Below, in pieces: positions 8,549 to 16,169 of a DNA stretch of 64,000 nucleotides. The position numbers and the translations under genes are program-made. The DNA lies in NCBI GenBank assembly GCA_963678775.2, contig CAXXGR010000004.1, positions 124,001-188,000 on the forward strand, written 5' to 3'. Below the pieces are notes generated by a model that did not search any database, was not told the DNA's origin, and was given only the letters and a program-made list of their open reading frames with translations. This DNA comes from JBFHIJ01 sp963678775 (GTDB lineage: Bacteria; Bacteroidota; Ignavibacteria; Kapaibacteriales; UBA2268). Position 1 is the first letter of the stretch. Every line of letters begins with the position of its first letter.

Positions 8549-9235
8549 TTGACAAAAAGAGTAAAAGACATATTGCAAATATTTATCATTATTGCTTTGG
8601 CAGTAGCGATTCTGAAAGTGTTTATTCTAGGTTTCGCTTATGTTCCTTCGCGTTCGATGATGCCTGAAGTGCTCCCGGGAGATTACTTGTTTGTAAATAA
8701 AATGGCTTATTCTTTAGGAGTGGGCAGGTATAAAATTGATTTGTTTGATATTAAAAAAGACGATATAGTAACTACTACTTCCAATTTAGTTAAACGGCTT
8801 GTAGGCATTCCGGCTGACAGTATTATCTGTAAAAGCGGTGACGGCTATCTTAAAATCGGTAAAAGATTTTTCCCATCATCACAATGCAGCCCTATGAAAC
8901 TACAAATCCCCTACCGCGGCTTAAAGATTATTTGTAGGGATATCGACTCCCTTCACGTATTTTATAAAAATGCAATAGAGCATGAAAACCCTGAGTTGGC
9001 AAACTTCGCAGCTGCATTTGACTCAACGGACTCCGACTTTGGAGTGCTCTATACTTATCAGTTTAAGGAAGATTATTATATGCTATTGGGTGACAATTAC
9101 GATAACAGCAGGGATTCCCGATTCTTTGGATTTATACCCAAAAGTTCTATTTTGGGGAAGGTAGAATTTATTTACCTCTCTGTAGAACCTAAAGCAGGAA
9201 AATTTCGTTTAAACAGAATAGGCAAAATGTTTTAA
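8549..9235 (+). CDS. lepB: Signal peptidase I
   Basis: About 228 residues. An N-terminal membrane anchor (IFIIIALAVAILKVFILGF) precedes the catalytic serine in VPSRSMMP (Ser36 from the chosen start), and the general-base lysine lies in LVKRLVGIP (Lys82). The C-terminal box LGDNYDNSRDSRFFG is intact. It cleaves signal peptides of exported proteins at the outer face of the inner membrane. No ATG precedes the catalytic region; TTG at 8549 is preferred because GGTGA sits about 6 bp upstream, with TTG at 8543 as the alternative. Confidence 0.92.
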   Translation: MTKRVKDILQIFIIIALAVAILKVFILGFAYVPSRSMMPEVLPGDYLFVNKMAYSLGVGRYKIDLFDIKKDDIVTTTSNLVKRLVGIPADSIICKSGDGYLKIGKRFFPSSQCSPMKLQIPYRGLKIICRDIDSLHVFYKNAIEHENPELANFAAAFDSTDSDFGVLYTYQFKEDYYMLLGDNYDNSRDSRFFGFIPKSSILGKVEFIYLSVEPKAGKFRLNRIGKMF

Positions 9236-9376
9236 AGTCAAAAAGCCTAAACCAATCTTCGTCTAAATAATTGGAGACCTTTTAGCTATTGTTTTGTCTA
9301 TTAATTATAGATTTTCTATACTGTAGAAAAATATTTAAATTTGTTATTATGTAAAGTGAATAATTTTGGGATACCT

Positions 9377-10462
9377 ATGAGATATTTATTTGCGATTTTG
9401 ATATTATGTATATATACCGGTGGGCTTTTTGCACAGGACTACACTGAAGAACCGTTGATGGCATATAAAAATAATAACTTATGGCATGTTTTGGATTATG
9501 ACGGAGATGAAATATTTTCTCTGGAAAACGTTGAAAAAATATCTGCTTACAGCGAAGGCTTTTATACTCTTAAACTTGCGGCAAGCCACCCCGAGCACCC
9601 CGGAAGATGGGCGTATGCAAACAGAGAAGGCAAAATCACCATAGTGCCTGACGCTGACATTGTAAAAAATTTCACAGAAGGCAGAGCTGTCATTATCAAA
9701 ATCAAAGGTGAATATAAAAAGTCAAAAATGTTTGGGTTTATTGACACCTTAGGCAATGAAATTGTCCCTACAGATTTAATCTATGCATCTGACTATCAGG
9801 AAGGCAGAGCTTACTGTATGGATTTTGATAAAAATAAGTTCTATCTGGATAAAAACGGCAATAGAGTGCTGACATTAGACTCCTTAGTCGGTTACCCATA
9901 TTCTGACGGCTTAGCTTGCGTTACTACCAAAGCTTTAAAATGTGGCTATATGAATAGAGATGGTGAAGTAGTTATTGATTTAAAATTTGACGAACCGGGC
10001 GAATTTTCTGAAGGACTTGCTCAGGCTCTTATATATGACAAGGTTGGCTATATAGATACTACCGGAACCTATGTTATAGAAAAGCAATTTGATTTGGGTA
10101 AACCATTTAAAGAAGGTAGAGCAGTGGTAGGCTACGCAGATCATAATTACAGATTCAAATATGCTTATATAGATAAAAAAGGTAACAGACTGTGCGATCC
10201 TGTTTACGAATGGGCTTCAGATTACCACGAAGGTATGGCATTAGTACTTAAAGAAGGCAAGCTTGGCTTTCTGAGTTTAGATGGGCTTGAAGCCATACCA
10301 ATTAAATATAACTTTGCAGTAGACTTTGCCAATGGTATTGCCTACGTATCTTCCAAAGAAGATAATTTTAAAGCTTACATCGACAAGTCCGGCGAAGAAG
10401 TCTTTGAAGTCCCGGCTTTCGAAAAAGCAATAGATCTCAGAATCAATAAAGCGCTGAGATAA
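9377..10462 (+). CDS. Exported WG-repeat protein
   Basis: 361 residues from the ATG at 9377, which begins a clean signal peptide (MRYLFAILILCIYTGGLFAQ). A TTG 36 bp upstream is in frame but gives a poorer N-terminus. The body consists of repeated units of about 45-50 residues with the pattern G(F/Y)(I/M)(D/N)xxGxxVI...F.EG.A, the WG beta-propeller-like repeat (for example VGYIDTTGTYVIEKQFD and LGFLSLDGLEAIPIKYN). WG-repeat proteins are common secreted or surface proteins in Bacteroidota, with no assigned biochemical function. No sorting tail is visible. Confidence 0.8.
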   Translation: MRYLFAILILCIYTGGLFAQDYTEEPLMAYKNNNLWHVLDYDGDEIFSLENVEKISAYSEGFYTLKLAASHPEHPGRWAYANREGKITIVPDADIVKNFTEGRAVIIKIKGEYKKSKMFGFIDTLGNEIVPTDLIYASDYQEGRAYCMDFDKNKFYLDKNGNRVLTLDSLVGYPYSDGLACVTTKALKCGYMNRDGEVVIDLKFDEPGEFSEGLAQALIYDKVGYIDTTGTYVIEKQFDLGKPFKEGRAVVGYADHNYRFKYAYIDKKGNRLCDPVYEWASDYHEGMALVLKEGKLGFLSLDGLEAIPIKYNFAVDFANGIAYVSSKEDNFKAYIDKSGEEVFEVPAFEKAIDLRINKALR

Positions 10463-10508
10463 GCTACAATTAAAGAATAGCTTATTGAGAATTATCCACT
10501 AGTTTTAA

Positions 10509-10546
10509 TAAAAGTGAATTTGTAAAATACAAGTTCACTTTTTTTG
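10509..10546 (+). terminator. Intrinsic terminator after the WG-repeat gene
   Basis: AAAGTGAATTTGTA ... TACAAGTTCACTT followed by a run of seven T, about 45 bp after the stop codon. A classic stem plus T tract on the plus strand. Confidence 0.8.
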
Positions 10547-10595
10547 AATAGCTCCTTACAGAATGGAAGATAATCAAATTTTTCGGTTCATTTAA

Positions 10596-10629
10596 TAAAA
10601 AGACTCAAGCTTTTTAGGGCTTGAGTCTA
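10596..10629 (-). terminator. Intrinsic terminator after the Rhs-tip/membrane-protein cassette
   Basis: AGACTCAAGC ... GCTTGAGTCT stem. On the minus strand it is followed by CTTTTTATTAAA. It lies about 40 bp after the stop of the small membrane protein gene, ending the minus-strand cassette. Confidence 0.75.
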
Positions 10630-10670
10630 ATAGAGTTTTCCTTCTTAAAAAATGCAACAGAACTTCTAAC

Positions 10671-10991
10671 TTATTGTTTATTATATAACAATGTTTTTAT
10701 CATCAATATCAGAATTAATATCAGTATTGACTCAGACAACAGAGCAGGAATAAAAACAAATAAAAACATAATATCAAAATTAAAAATCCAATTACTCCAT
10801 ATTGCTAATGATATCATTATTGATATGACAAGTTTCAATAGTGAGAATGCTAATATTTTATAGTGTGACCAATTTTGCCTTAACATAATGTAGTATGATG
10901 TTACAAACCCAATGAGATAAACAATACCTCCTAGGAGAAACACATACATAATTACTTCATCAAAATTCAAAAATATTTGCTGAGTATCCAT
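10671..10991 (-). CDS. Small integral membrane protein, candidate immunity protein
   Basis: 106 residues with about three hydrophobic helices (near residues 13-35, 46-66 and 70-98). Its ATG lies 21 bp after the stop of the Rhs tip gene, so the two are probably co-transcribed, and an intrinsic terminator follows. No family is recognised. Position directly after a Rhs effector tip suggests an immunity function against that tip. It is unlike the membrane protein at 6337-6693 in sequence. Confidence 0.6.
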   Translation of the reverse strand: MDTQQIFLNFDEVIMYVFLLGGIVYLIGFVTSYYIMLRQNWSHYKILAFSLLKLVISIMISLAIWSNWIFNFDIMFLFVFIPALLSESILILILILMIKTLLYNKQ

Positions 10992-11012
10992 TATTTATTC
11001 CTTCTTGTTCTT

Positions 11013-11615
11013 TTATTTATCTTCTTCTTTTGGTTGTACAGTTGTTTCATGCTTTTCGGGATTGTATTGTACCTTTCTAAAAACATCTTGATACTCTTTA
11101 ACAATATTGTTTGGTCTAATATCCAAAATCCAAGGAGCTTCATCTTTGGCTGTTGGATCTTGATCTATCACATCTCTTGCAAAGGTTCCACAATTTTTTG
11201 ATACACCATATTTTTCTCTTTTGGAATTTTTATTCTCAGATTTTTGTTTTTTTGCATATTCATTCATTTTATTAAATTCATCACTCTCAACGTAGGCACC
11301 TTCAATTCTTCCATTATGCCCAGCAAGTCTCGAAATAGCTCCTAATACCTTATTTAAAGATGAATTTGTAGGTTCACCATTTTCATCAATTGTTACATTT
11401 GGGATTGTTCTTTGAACAACATGCCCATCGTCTGAAGAATAATATCGACCATATTCATAATATTTTGTTACTCCAGTCTTATTGTCTATTAGCAATATAC
11501 CTGCATGTCCAATATATGGCCATTTTACACCTTGCCATTCCACTTTATAATCAGGAAAAACTATCAAAATTGCATCTTTTCCATCAAAATCCGCCATACT
11601 CACTGGATTATTCAT
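11013..11615 (-). CDS. Orphan Rhs C-terminal tip with a permuted papain-like (NlpC/LRAT-type) hydrolase signature
   Basis: 200 residues from the first in-frame ATG. The frame is also open upstream through WEKYYAWSPYQYS, the standard end of the Rhs core (about 11616-11655), then MNNPVSMADFDG marks the boundary to the tip. The tip has PYIGHAGILLIDNKTG...YYEYGRY and later SKNCGTFARDVI. A His in a GHAG strand preceding an NC helix is the order seen in circularly permuted papain-fold hydrolases, so a peptidase, amidase or acyltransferase toxin is plausible. The C-terminus is charged. No intact Rhs shell is attached, so it may be silent unless recombined or translated alone. Confidence 0.6.
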   Translation of the reverse strand: MNNPVSMADFDGKDAILIVFPDYKVEWQGVKWPYIGHAGILLIDNKTGVTKYYEYGRYYSSDDGHVVQRTIPNVTIDENGEPTNSSLNKVLGAISRLAGHNGRIEGAYVESDEFNKMNEYAKKQKSENKNSKREKYGVSKNCGTFARDVIDQDPTAKDEAPWILDIRPNNIVKEYQDVFRKVQYNPEKHETTVQPKEEDK

Positions 11616-11655
11616 ACTATACTGGTACGGTGACCAAGCGTAATATTTCTCCCAT

Positions 11656-11708
11656 ACTTCGACAGGCTCAGCACAGGCACTTCGACTCGCTATGCTCGCT
11701 CAGTGACC
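11656..11708. repeat. 53-bp repeat inside the Rhs core (cassette b)
   Basis: Starts ACTTCGACAGGCTCAGCAC and ends CAGTGACC on the plus strand. Its first 38 bp recur identically at 13399-13436. It separates the Rhs core piece GRFTTP from VWEKYYAW, which are normally joined in Rhs proteins by only a few residues. Confidence 0.8.
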
Positions 11709-11713
11709 TTTTA

Positions 11714-11802
11714 CTAAGGTGTAGTAAACCTGCCTAGCTCGTAATCCACTTTACGCACGCCGTGGTCGGCAAGGTGGCTTTCACGGTCCAGTTCAATATA
11801 TA
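11714..11802 (-). pseudogene. Rhs core remnant upstream of tip b
   Basis: On the minus strand this encodes YIELDRESHLADHGVRKVDY and then ELGRFTTP and a stop (TAG at 11716-11714). This matches the Rhs-associated core immediately before the usual DPLWEKYY segment. The continuation resumes beyond the 53-bp repeat at about 11655, so the repeat interrupts the core. Confidence 0.7.
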
Positions 11803-11851
11803 CTAAATAATATACATATTGACTTCGGTTTATTCTCTGATTTAAATCTTG

Positions 11852-12691
11852 TTATTCAATGATTCTAATATTCTTGAAAAAATCTTTATTCTTTAATTCA
11901 TAACTATAATCTAATTCTATTTTGTCAACTATTTTTAAAATATATTCCCCTTTAAATTGCGGATACATTTTTTTTATTACTTTCTCACTTACGTTAGTCC
12001 ATAAAGAGTCTGTCCCCTGATTTATATCCCAATAATAATCATCAACTTCAGTAGTATTATTACTATTACTAATAGAACTAATTTTCCTGTTTTTCCATTT
12101 TAAATAAAACATATAATATTTATCATCAGTATTTACTTTTGTTTCTATGTAGTTGTTAAATCCTATCTGACTAACAGAGTCTTCTTCAAAAACAAAACGC
12201 AGCAACTTTGTCATATCTAAATATCCTAGCAATCTATATCGATACTCGCTTTTTGGGAATTCTATCAGTACTATTTCATTGCTATTCTTATAGTATTTTT
12301 GGTGTCTATGTAATAAGTGTTTATAAATATTTAGATGATAAAAACTATTAGTCTTTTTAGATATTTCAATGTAAGGCTCTTCAAGGGGAGTTGATACTAA
12401 AGTTTGATAGCCCAAATCAAGATTAAGTAATTTTAAATTATTAAATATTATTTGAGCTGCATTTTCTTTATCGTATTCCAAGTATGTTGTTATACTATCA
12501 TAATTAAGGAACTGTAATTGTTGTTTTAACTCACAAGTGTATGTGTCACCTGATTCAAATGGATACTCAAAATTCATATATGCTAATGATACTCCTTTTA
12601 AGTTATAGTTTTTTGCAGGCTCTTTTTTGTCTGTACATCCTAAAGATATAATAAATAATAATGCCACCCAATGTATTTTATTAATTTTCAT
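11852..12691 (-). CDS. Lipoprotein following an Rhs tip; candidate immunity protein
   Basis: 279 residues with a lipoprotein signal peptide (lipobox ISLGC, Cys19), so anchored to a membrane on the periplasmic side or surface. It starts 1 bp after the stop of the Rhs tip gene, with GGAG overlapping the end of that gene, implying translational coupling. The mature part is rich in Tyr, Asn, Lys and charged residues, with no recognised domain. A lipidated immunity protein protecting against a periplasm-acting effector is a reasonable inference; a plain hypothetical lipoprotein is the alternative. Confidence 0.65.
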   Translation of the reverse strand: MKINKIHWVALLFIISLGCTDKKEPAKNYNLKGVSLAYMNFEYPFESGDTYTCELKQQLQFLNYDSITTYLEYDKENAAQIIFNNLKLLNLDLGYQTLVSTPLEEPYIEISKKTNSFYHLNIYKHLLHRHQKYYKNSNEIVLIEFPKSEYRYRLLGYLDMTKLLRFVFEEDSVSQIGFNNYIETKVNTDDKYYMFYLKWKNRKISSISNSNNTTEVDDYYWDINQGTDSLWTNVSEKVIKKMYPQFKGEYILKIVDKIELDYSYELKNKDFFKNIRIIE

Positions 12692-12692
12692 G

Positions 12693-13400
12693 TTATTCTC
12701 CAGATTTGTTGAGAGGTTTAGTTTTCATACCACCGTTTTCATCGGGTATTATTGTTGGAGCTTTATTCGCATTCTTATCTGCTTTAGTATAATTTCTCAT
12801 ATCTAGCATAACATACATCCAACCACTTCCTCCATCACGAACTTGAATCCATAATCCAATAGGTCTATTGTCAGGGTTTATTCTATTCAATTGTTCTGAA
12901 CAAGTCTCTCCAATTCTTTTTAGTGTTGGTAAATTAGAAAATAAAGTTTTTACTTCAGGATTATCACCTTTTTCATAAACTTGTCCTCTGCCATCAGATG
13001 TGGAGAGATAATTTTTATCCCACTCTTTGTCACCATCAGAAAATGTTTTACTATCCTCATTTGTATGGTCAGCATGAGTATGTGCTACAGCAACAGGTGT
13101 CAAACCTGTTTCATCTTCAAAATTAGAATGCTTAGGATAAGAATATTCAGGAGCATTTGCAACAGGGACAGGATACTTGTATTTAATATTTCCATCAGAA
13201 TCTTGAAACGAATAAATCTGTGTTGAAATTTCTCTCCCTAATATATAACTAAGTAACGAATAATTTTTAGCAAAATCGTGAAAAGCTTGAGCTTCGGATT
13301 TAAAAACATCACCAGGCAATAACCCATTCCAATCCGCCAAACTAATAGGATTATTCATACTATACTGGTACGGTGACCATGCATAATATTTCTCCCACAC
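12693..13400 (-). CDS. Orphan Rhs C-terminal tip, DUF4329-like with JAMM-type metal-binding pattern
   Basis: 235 residues starting at GTG (13400). The first residues are the Rhs core end, WEKYYAWSPYQYSMNNPISLADWNG, split here by the repeat just upstream. The tip contains VAVAHTHADH...FSDGDKEWD followed by YLSTSDGRGQVYEKG. This is the arrangement of DUF4329 domains found at Rhs C-termini, and the HxH...SxxD spacing resembles JAB/JAMM metalloproteases. A metal-dependent hydrolase toxin is inferred. The downstream lipoprotein gene is 1 bp away. Codon use is similar to that of the neighbouring accessory genes. Confidence 0.65.
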   Translation of the reverse strand: MWEKYYAWSPYQYSMNNPISLADWNGLLPGDVFKSEAQAFHDFAKNYSLLSYILGREISTQIYSFQDSDGNIKYKYPVPVANAPEYSYPKHSNFEDETGLTPVAVAHTHADHTNEDSKTFSDGDKEWDKNYLSTSDGRGQVYEKGDNPEVKTLFSNLPTLKRIGETCSEQLNRINPDNRPIGLWIQVRDGGSGWMYVMLDMRNYTKADKNANKAPTIIPDENGGMKTKPLNKSGE

Positions 13401-13473
13401 TTCGACAGGCTCAGCACAGGCACTTCGACTCGCTATTTCCGCGGGTATCGAGCGTAGTCGAGATGCAGTGACC
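13399..13473. repeat. 75-bp repeat inside the Rhs core (cassette c)
   Basis: Shares its first 38 bp exactly with the repeat at 11656-11708, and the terminal CAGTGACC. The interior differs and holds CGAGCGTAGTCGAGAT. It lies at the same place in the Rhs core as the other copy, immediately before the WEKYYAW segment. Confidence 0.8.
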
Positions 13474-13567
13474 TTGGAGTGTGCTGAAGTTCGCCTAGTT
13501 CGCTTTCGGTGTATAGTTCTTTGCCGATGTAGGCGGTGCGCTGGTCTGCGTCACCTCGTGGCCGTAT
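13474..13567 (-). pseudogene. Rhs core remnant upstream of tip c
   Basis: The minus strand encodes RGDADQRTAYIGKELYTESELGE before the frame runs into the repeat and a stop. TAYIGKEL is a typical Rhs core piece. It begins only about 10 bp after the murG stop codon, so the cassette abuts murG directly. Confidence 0.55.
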
Positions 13568-13575
13568 ATTATATA

Positions 13576-14691
13576 TTACTTTGTTGTTTGTGCTTTTAAC
13601 TCATCTAATATTATGTTTGCACATTCTTTTGCTGCAAAAGGTCTACCTAATGATCTGGCTCGGCTCGACATATTGGCAAGTTTTGTTTCATCAGTTATAA
13701 GCAGTTTTAACTCTGATAGCAGCTTATCTCTAATTTCTTTATCGCTTATCATTACTGCTGCATTATTATCCATCAGAGCCTTAGCGTTGTGTGCCTGCTC
13801 ATTATTGGATGCAGTGGAAAGAGGAACTAATATGGACGGCTTGCCGATGGCTGCTATTTCAGCAACAGTAGTGCCGCCGGATCTGCAAATCAGCAAATCA
13901 GCAGCGGAGTATGCGATATTCATATCATCAATAAACTCTACTACTTTTATATTATTAGGGAGTAGCTTCGGCACTTGGAAGTTTTTACCGGTTTGCCACA
14001 GAATACTAATATCCATATTCCCAAAATCGGATACATATTTGCTCATCGCTTCGTTTATTGATTTTGCTCCCAAACTGCCACCAAAAACAAATATCATCTT
14101 CTTGCTACTATCGAAGCCTAATTGCTCTTTTGCTTTGGATTGCTCCGGCATTACTAATATGTTATCTCTGATTGGGTTGCCTGTATAAATTAGTTTGCCT
14201 TGTTGCTCGTAGGGAAAGTAGTTTTTACTTTCCTCGTAGGAAGTAAATACATACTTAGCTTTGGCAGCAAGTGACTTTATAGTTTTTCCGGGATTCACAT
14301 TTGCTTCTAATAGAAATAAAGGGGTGCGCGTTATGGATGAAGCTATCCCCGGAGGGTAACTTATGTATGCTCCTGCTGCTATCACAGCATCAATTTTCTC
14401 TCTGCGGATTAATCTTTTTATCTTGCGGGTAGAACTCCATATTTTGAGCGGCAACAGTAAAGTAGATATTGACACCTTCTTTACTAAACCGGAAATATTC
14501 ATAGGTATAAAAGTGTAACCAAGAGCAGGAATTTTTTCTGCTTCTATCTTATCAGCTCTTCCAGTGAAAAATAACTTAACGGGCTTTTCAGATGTTTTTT
14601 CTATTTCTTTAGCTACTGCCAAGGCAGGGAATAAGTGCCCGCCGGTTCCCCCTGCGGCAACTAATATATTAATGCTGTCTTTTTCTTTCAT
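13576..14691 (-). CDS. murG: UDP-N-acetylglucosamine--lipid II transferase (MurG)
   Basis: 371 residues, typical length. N-terminal GGTGGHLFPALA (Gly-rich loop near residues 14-19), the middle motif FVFGGSLGAKSIN, and the UDP-GlcNAc-binding region CRSGGTTVAEIAAIGKPSILVPL with NEQAHNA. MurG adds GlcNAc to lipid I at the inner face of the membrane to form lipid II for peptidoglycan. It is outside the usual division/cell-wall cluster here, and Rhs cassettes follow its stop codon immediately. Confidence 0.96.
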   Translation of the reverse strand: MKEKDSINILVAAGGTGGHLFPALAVAKEIEKTSEKPVKLFFTGRADKIEAEKIPALGYTFIPMNISGLVKKVSISTLLLPLKIWSSTRKIKRLIRREKIDAVIAAGAYISYPPGIASSITRTPLFLLEANVNPGKTIKSLAAKAKYVFTSYEESKNYFPYEQQGKLIYTGNPIRDNILVMPEQSKAKEQLGFDSSKKMIFVFGGSLGAKSINEAMSKYVSDFGNMDISILWQTGKNFQVPKLLPNNIKVVEFIDDMNIAYSAADLLICRSGGTTVAEIAAIGKPSILVPLSTASNNEQAHNAKALMDNNAAVMISDKEIRDKLLSELKLLITDETKLANMSSRARSLGRPFAAKECANIILDELKAQTTK

Positions 14692-14750
14692 GCTGCTGTA
14701 CGTTTCAAATGGTCATAAAAATGGAAAAAATCAATTAACACATTTAATAT

Positions 14751-16124
14751 TTACTTTGCAAGCAATTTTTTCTGTAATTCCTCCAAATTCAAATTACCTG
14801 GCGAAACTATATTTCCTTCTTCATCTATTTCAAAATATATGGGCAAATCACTTATCAATAGCTTATCAGCAAGCTCTGAGTACATACCATTGGGTTCGTA
14901 GAGATTGACTCCGCCAATGTCAAATCTTCGCATCATAGCTGACCACAACTTCTGCGATTCGCTACCAAGAGAGATTGATATAGTCGCAATATCTTCCCTT
15001 TCTTCAAACAACTGATGAAATTGCTTAAGCTCTGCGAGGTCTTTATCTAAAGCATCCCGGAACATAATCAGCACAGTCCTGCCACGAAATCTATATAGAT
15101 TATATTGATATGTGTTTTCATCACTAAGCAAAAACTCTGGGAACTTCTTGCCGGGCTGAAACTTAAAATGTTTTTCCACTAACTTATTTAAGTAATTTCT
15201 ATACGTATCTTCGTGCATCTCGGATGCGATTACTTTCTTTTTTCCAAGCAGATAAAGCTCATCAGAGTAGCTCCATTCCCTCGGAATGATTTTTTCCATT
15301 AAGCTTACTAGGCATATATCCCTAAATGTAAAATCTGTTTTGGTCATTAGGCTATCAACGACTCTATCATATTGCTCAGTTCCGTTTCTGTTTGTATCTA
15401 AGCCTACATAGCCAATCAGATAATCCGTCATCAGATTTGCAAAATGGTAAAAAGCTTTATTATTTTTAAAAACACTGCTTTTCAGATTATATTTTTTGAG
15501 TAGCCTTTCAAAAGTAGAGTCAGCATGATAGGATTTGAGGCTACAAATATCAAAGAGTAATTCAAAATGGCGCTGCAACTCTTCCTTCAGTTCTATATAT
15601 CTGTCCTTATACTCGTAAAAATAATCATCTAGAAATAGGTCTATAGACGGCTTAGATTCCAGTAAAATAGGGTTGCATTTCTTACTGTTACTTAGCATTT
15701 TTTGCTCAAATCGTCGGATAGATTTAGATATTTTATAAAGAGAATCTTTCAAAAATACTTTTTTATAACCTTCACCACCAATGGACTCTATTTTTTTATT
15801 AGCCAAATCAAGCAAAAGGAAAACAGAATCTCCTTTGGAAAGATAAATTGGAAGCGTATAGTTATACTTCCTGAAATTTAGATTGGCGTATACATCTCTG
15901 TCCGATTCGGAGTAGAATTTAAAACTGCTGTCCGAAGCGATAAAAACGGTATCTATTATCTTGGGTAGGGAATATTTAAAAAACTCATCCTGTGAGGTCA
16001 AAAATATCTTTTCCGTTGCAGAATTAGTAAGCTTACCCTGCACAATGATATCAGGGCGGGGGAAAATAGTTTCACGGCAGGAAACCGCAATAGTTAATAT
16101 CAATATTAAGCATAGTCTTTTCAT
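14751..16124 (-). CDS. Lipoprotein with a thioredoxin-like (TlpA/AhpC-type) domain lacking the CxxC pair
   Basis: 457 residues. A lipoprotein signal (MKRLCLILILTIAVSC, Cys16) precedes a DUF4369-like beta-rich N-terminal part (about residues 25-110) and a helical middle. From about residue 325 the pattern PGKKFPEFLLSDENTYQYNL then GRTVLIMFRDA is the start of a thioredoxin-fold domain, but the place of CxxC reads FRDALDKD. Thus the redox pair is absent and disulfide exchange is unlikely. These proteins usually lie in the periplasm of Bacteroidota. It lies 59 bp upstream of murG on the same strand. Confidence 0.7.
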   Translation of the reverse strand: MKRLCLILILTIAVSCRETIFPRPDIIVQGKLTNSATEKIFLTSQDEFFKYSLPKIIDTVFIASDSSFKFYSESDRDVYANLNFRKYNYTLPIYLSKGDSVFLLLDLANKKIESIGGEGYKKVFLKDSLYKISKSIRRFEQKMLSNSKKCNPILLESKPSIDLFLDDYFYEYKDRYIELKEELQRHFELLFDICSLKSYHADSTFERLLKKYNLKSSVFKNNKAFYHFANLMTDYLIGYVGLDTNRNGTEQYDRVVDSLMTKTDFTFRDICLVSLMEKIIPREWSYSDELYLLGKKKVIASEMHEDTYRNYLNKLVEKHFKFQPGKKFPEFLLSDENTYQYNLYRFRGRTVLIMFRDALDKDLAELKQFHQLFEEREDIATISISLGSESQKLWSAMMRRFDIGGVNLYEPNGMYSELADKLLISDLPIYFEIDEEGNIVSPGNLNLEELQKKLLAK

Positions 16125-16169
16125 AGGCTAAATATCGGTAAAAATTGAGAAAAATGAAGCTTTTTCTCT

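Noticed and set aside
10621..10863. Plus-strand frame opposite the small membrane protein
   Set aside because: Begins within the terminator stem and is antisense to a better-supported membrane protein gene.
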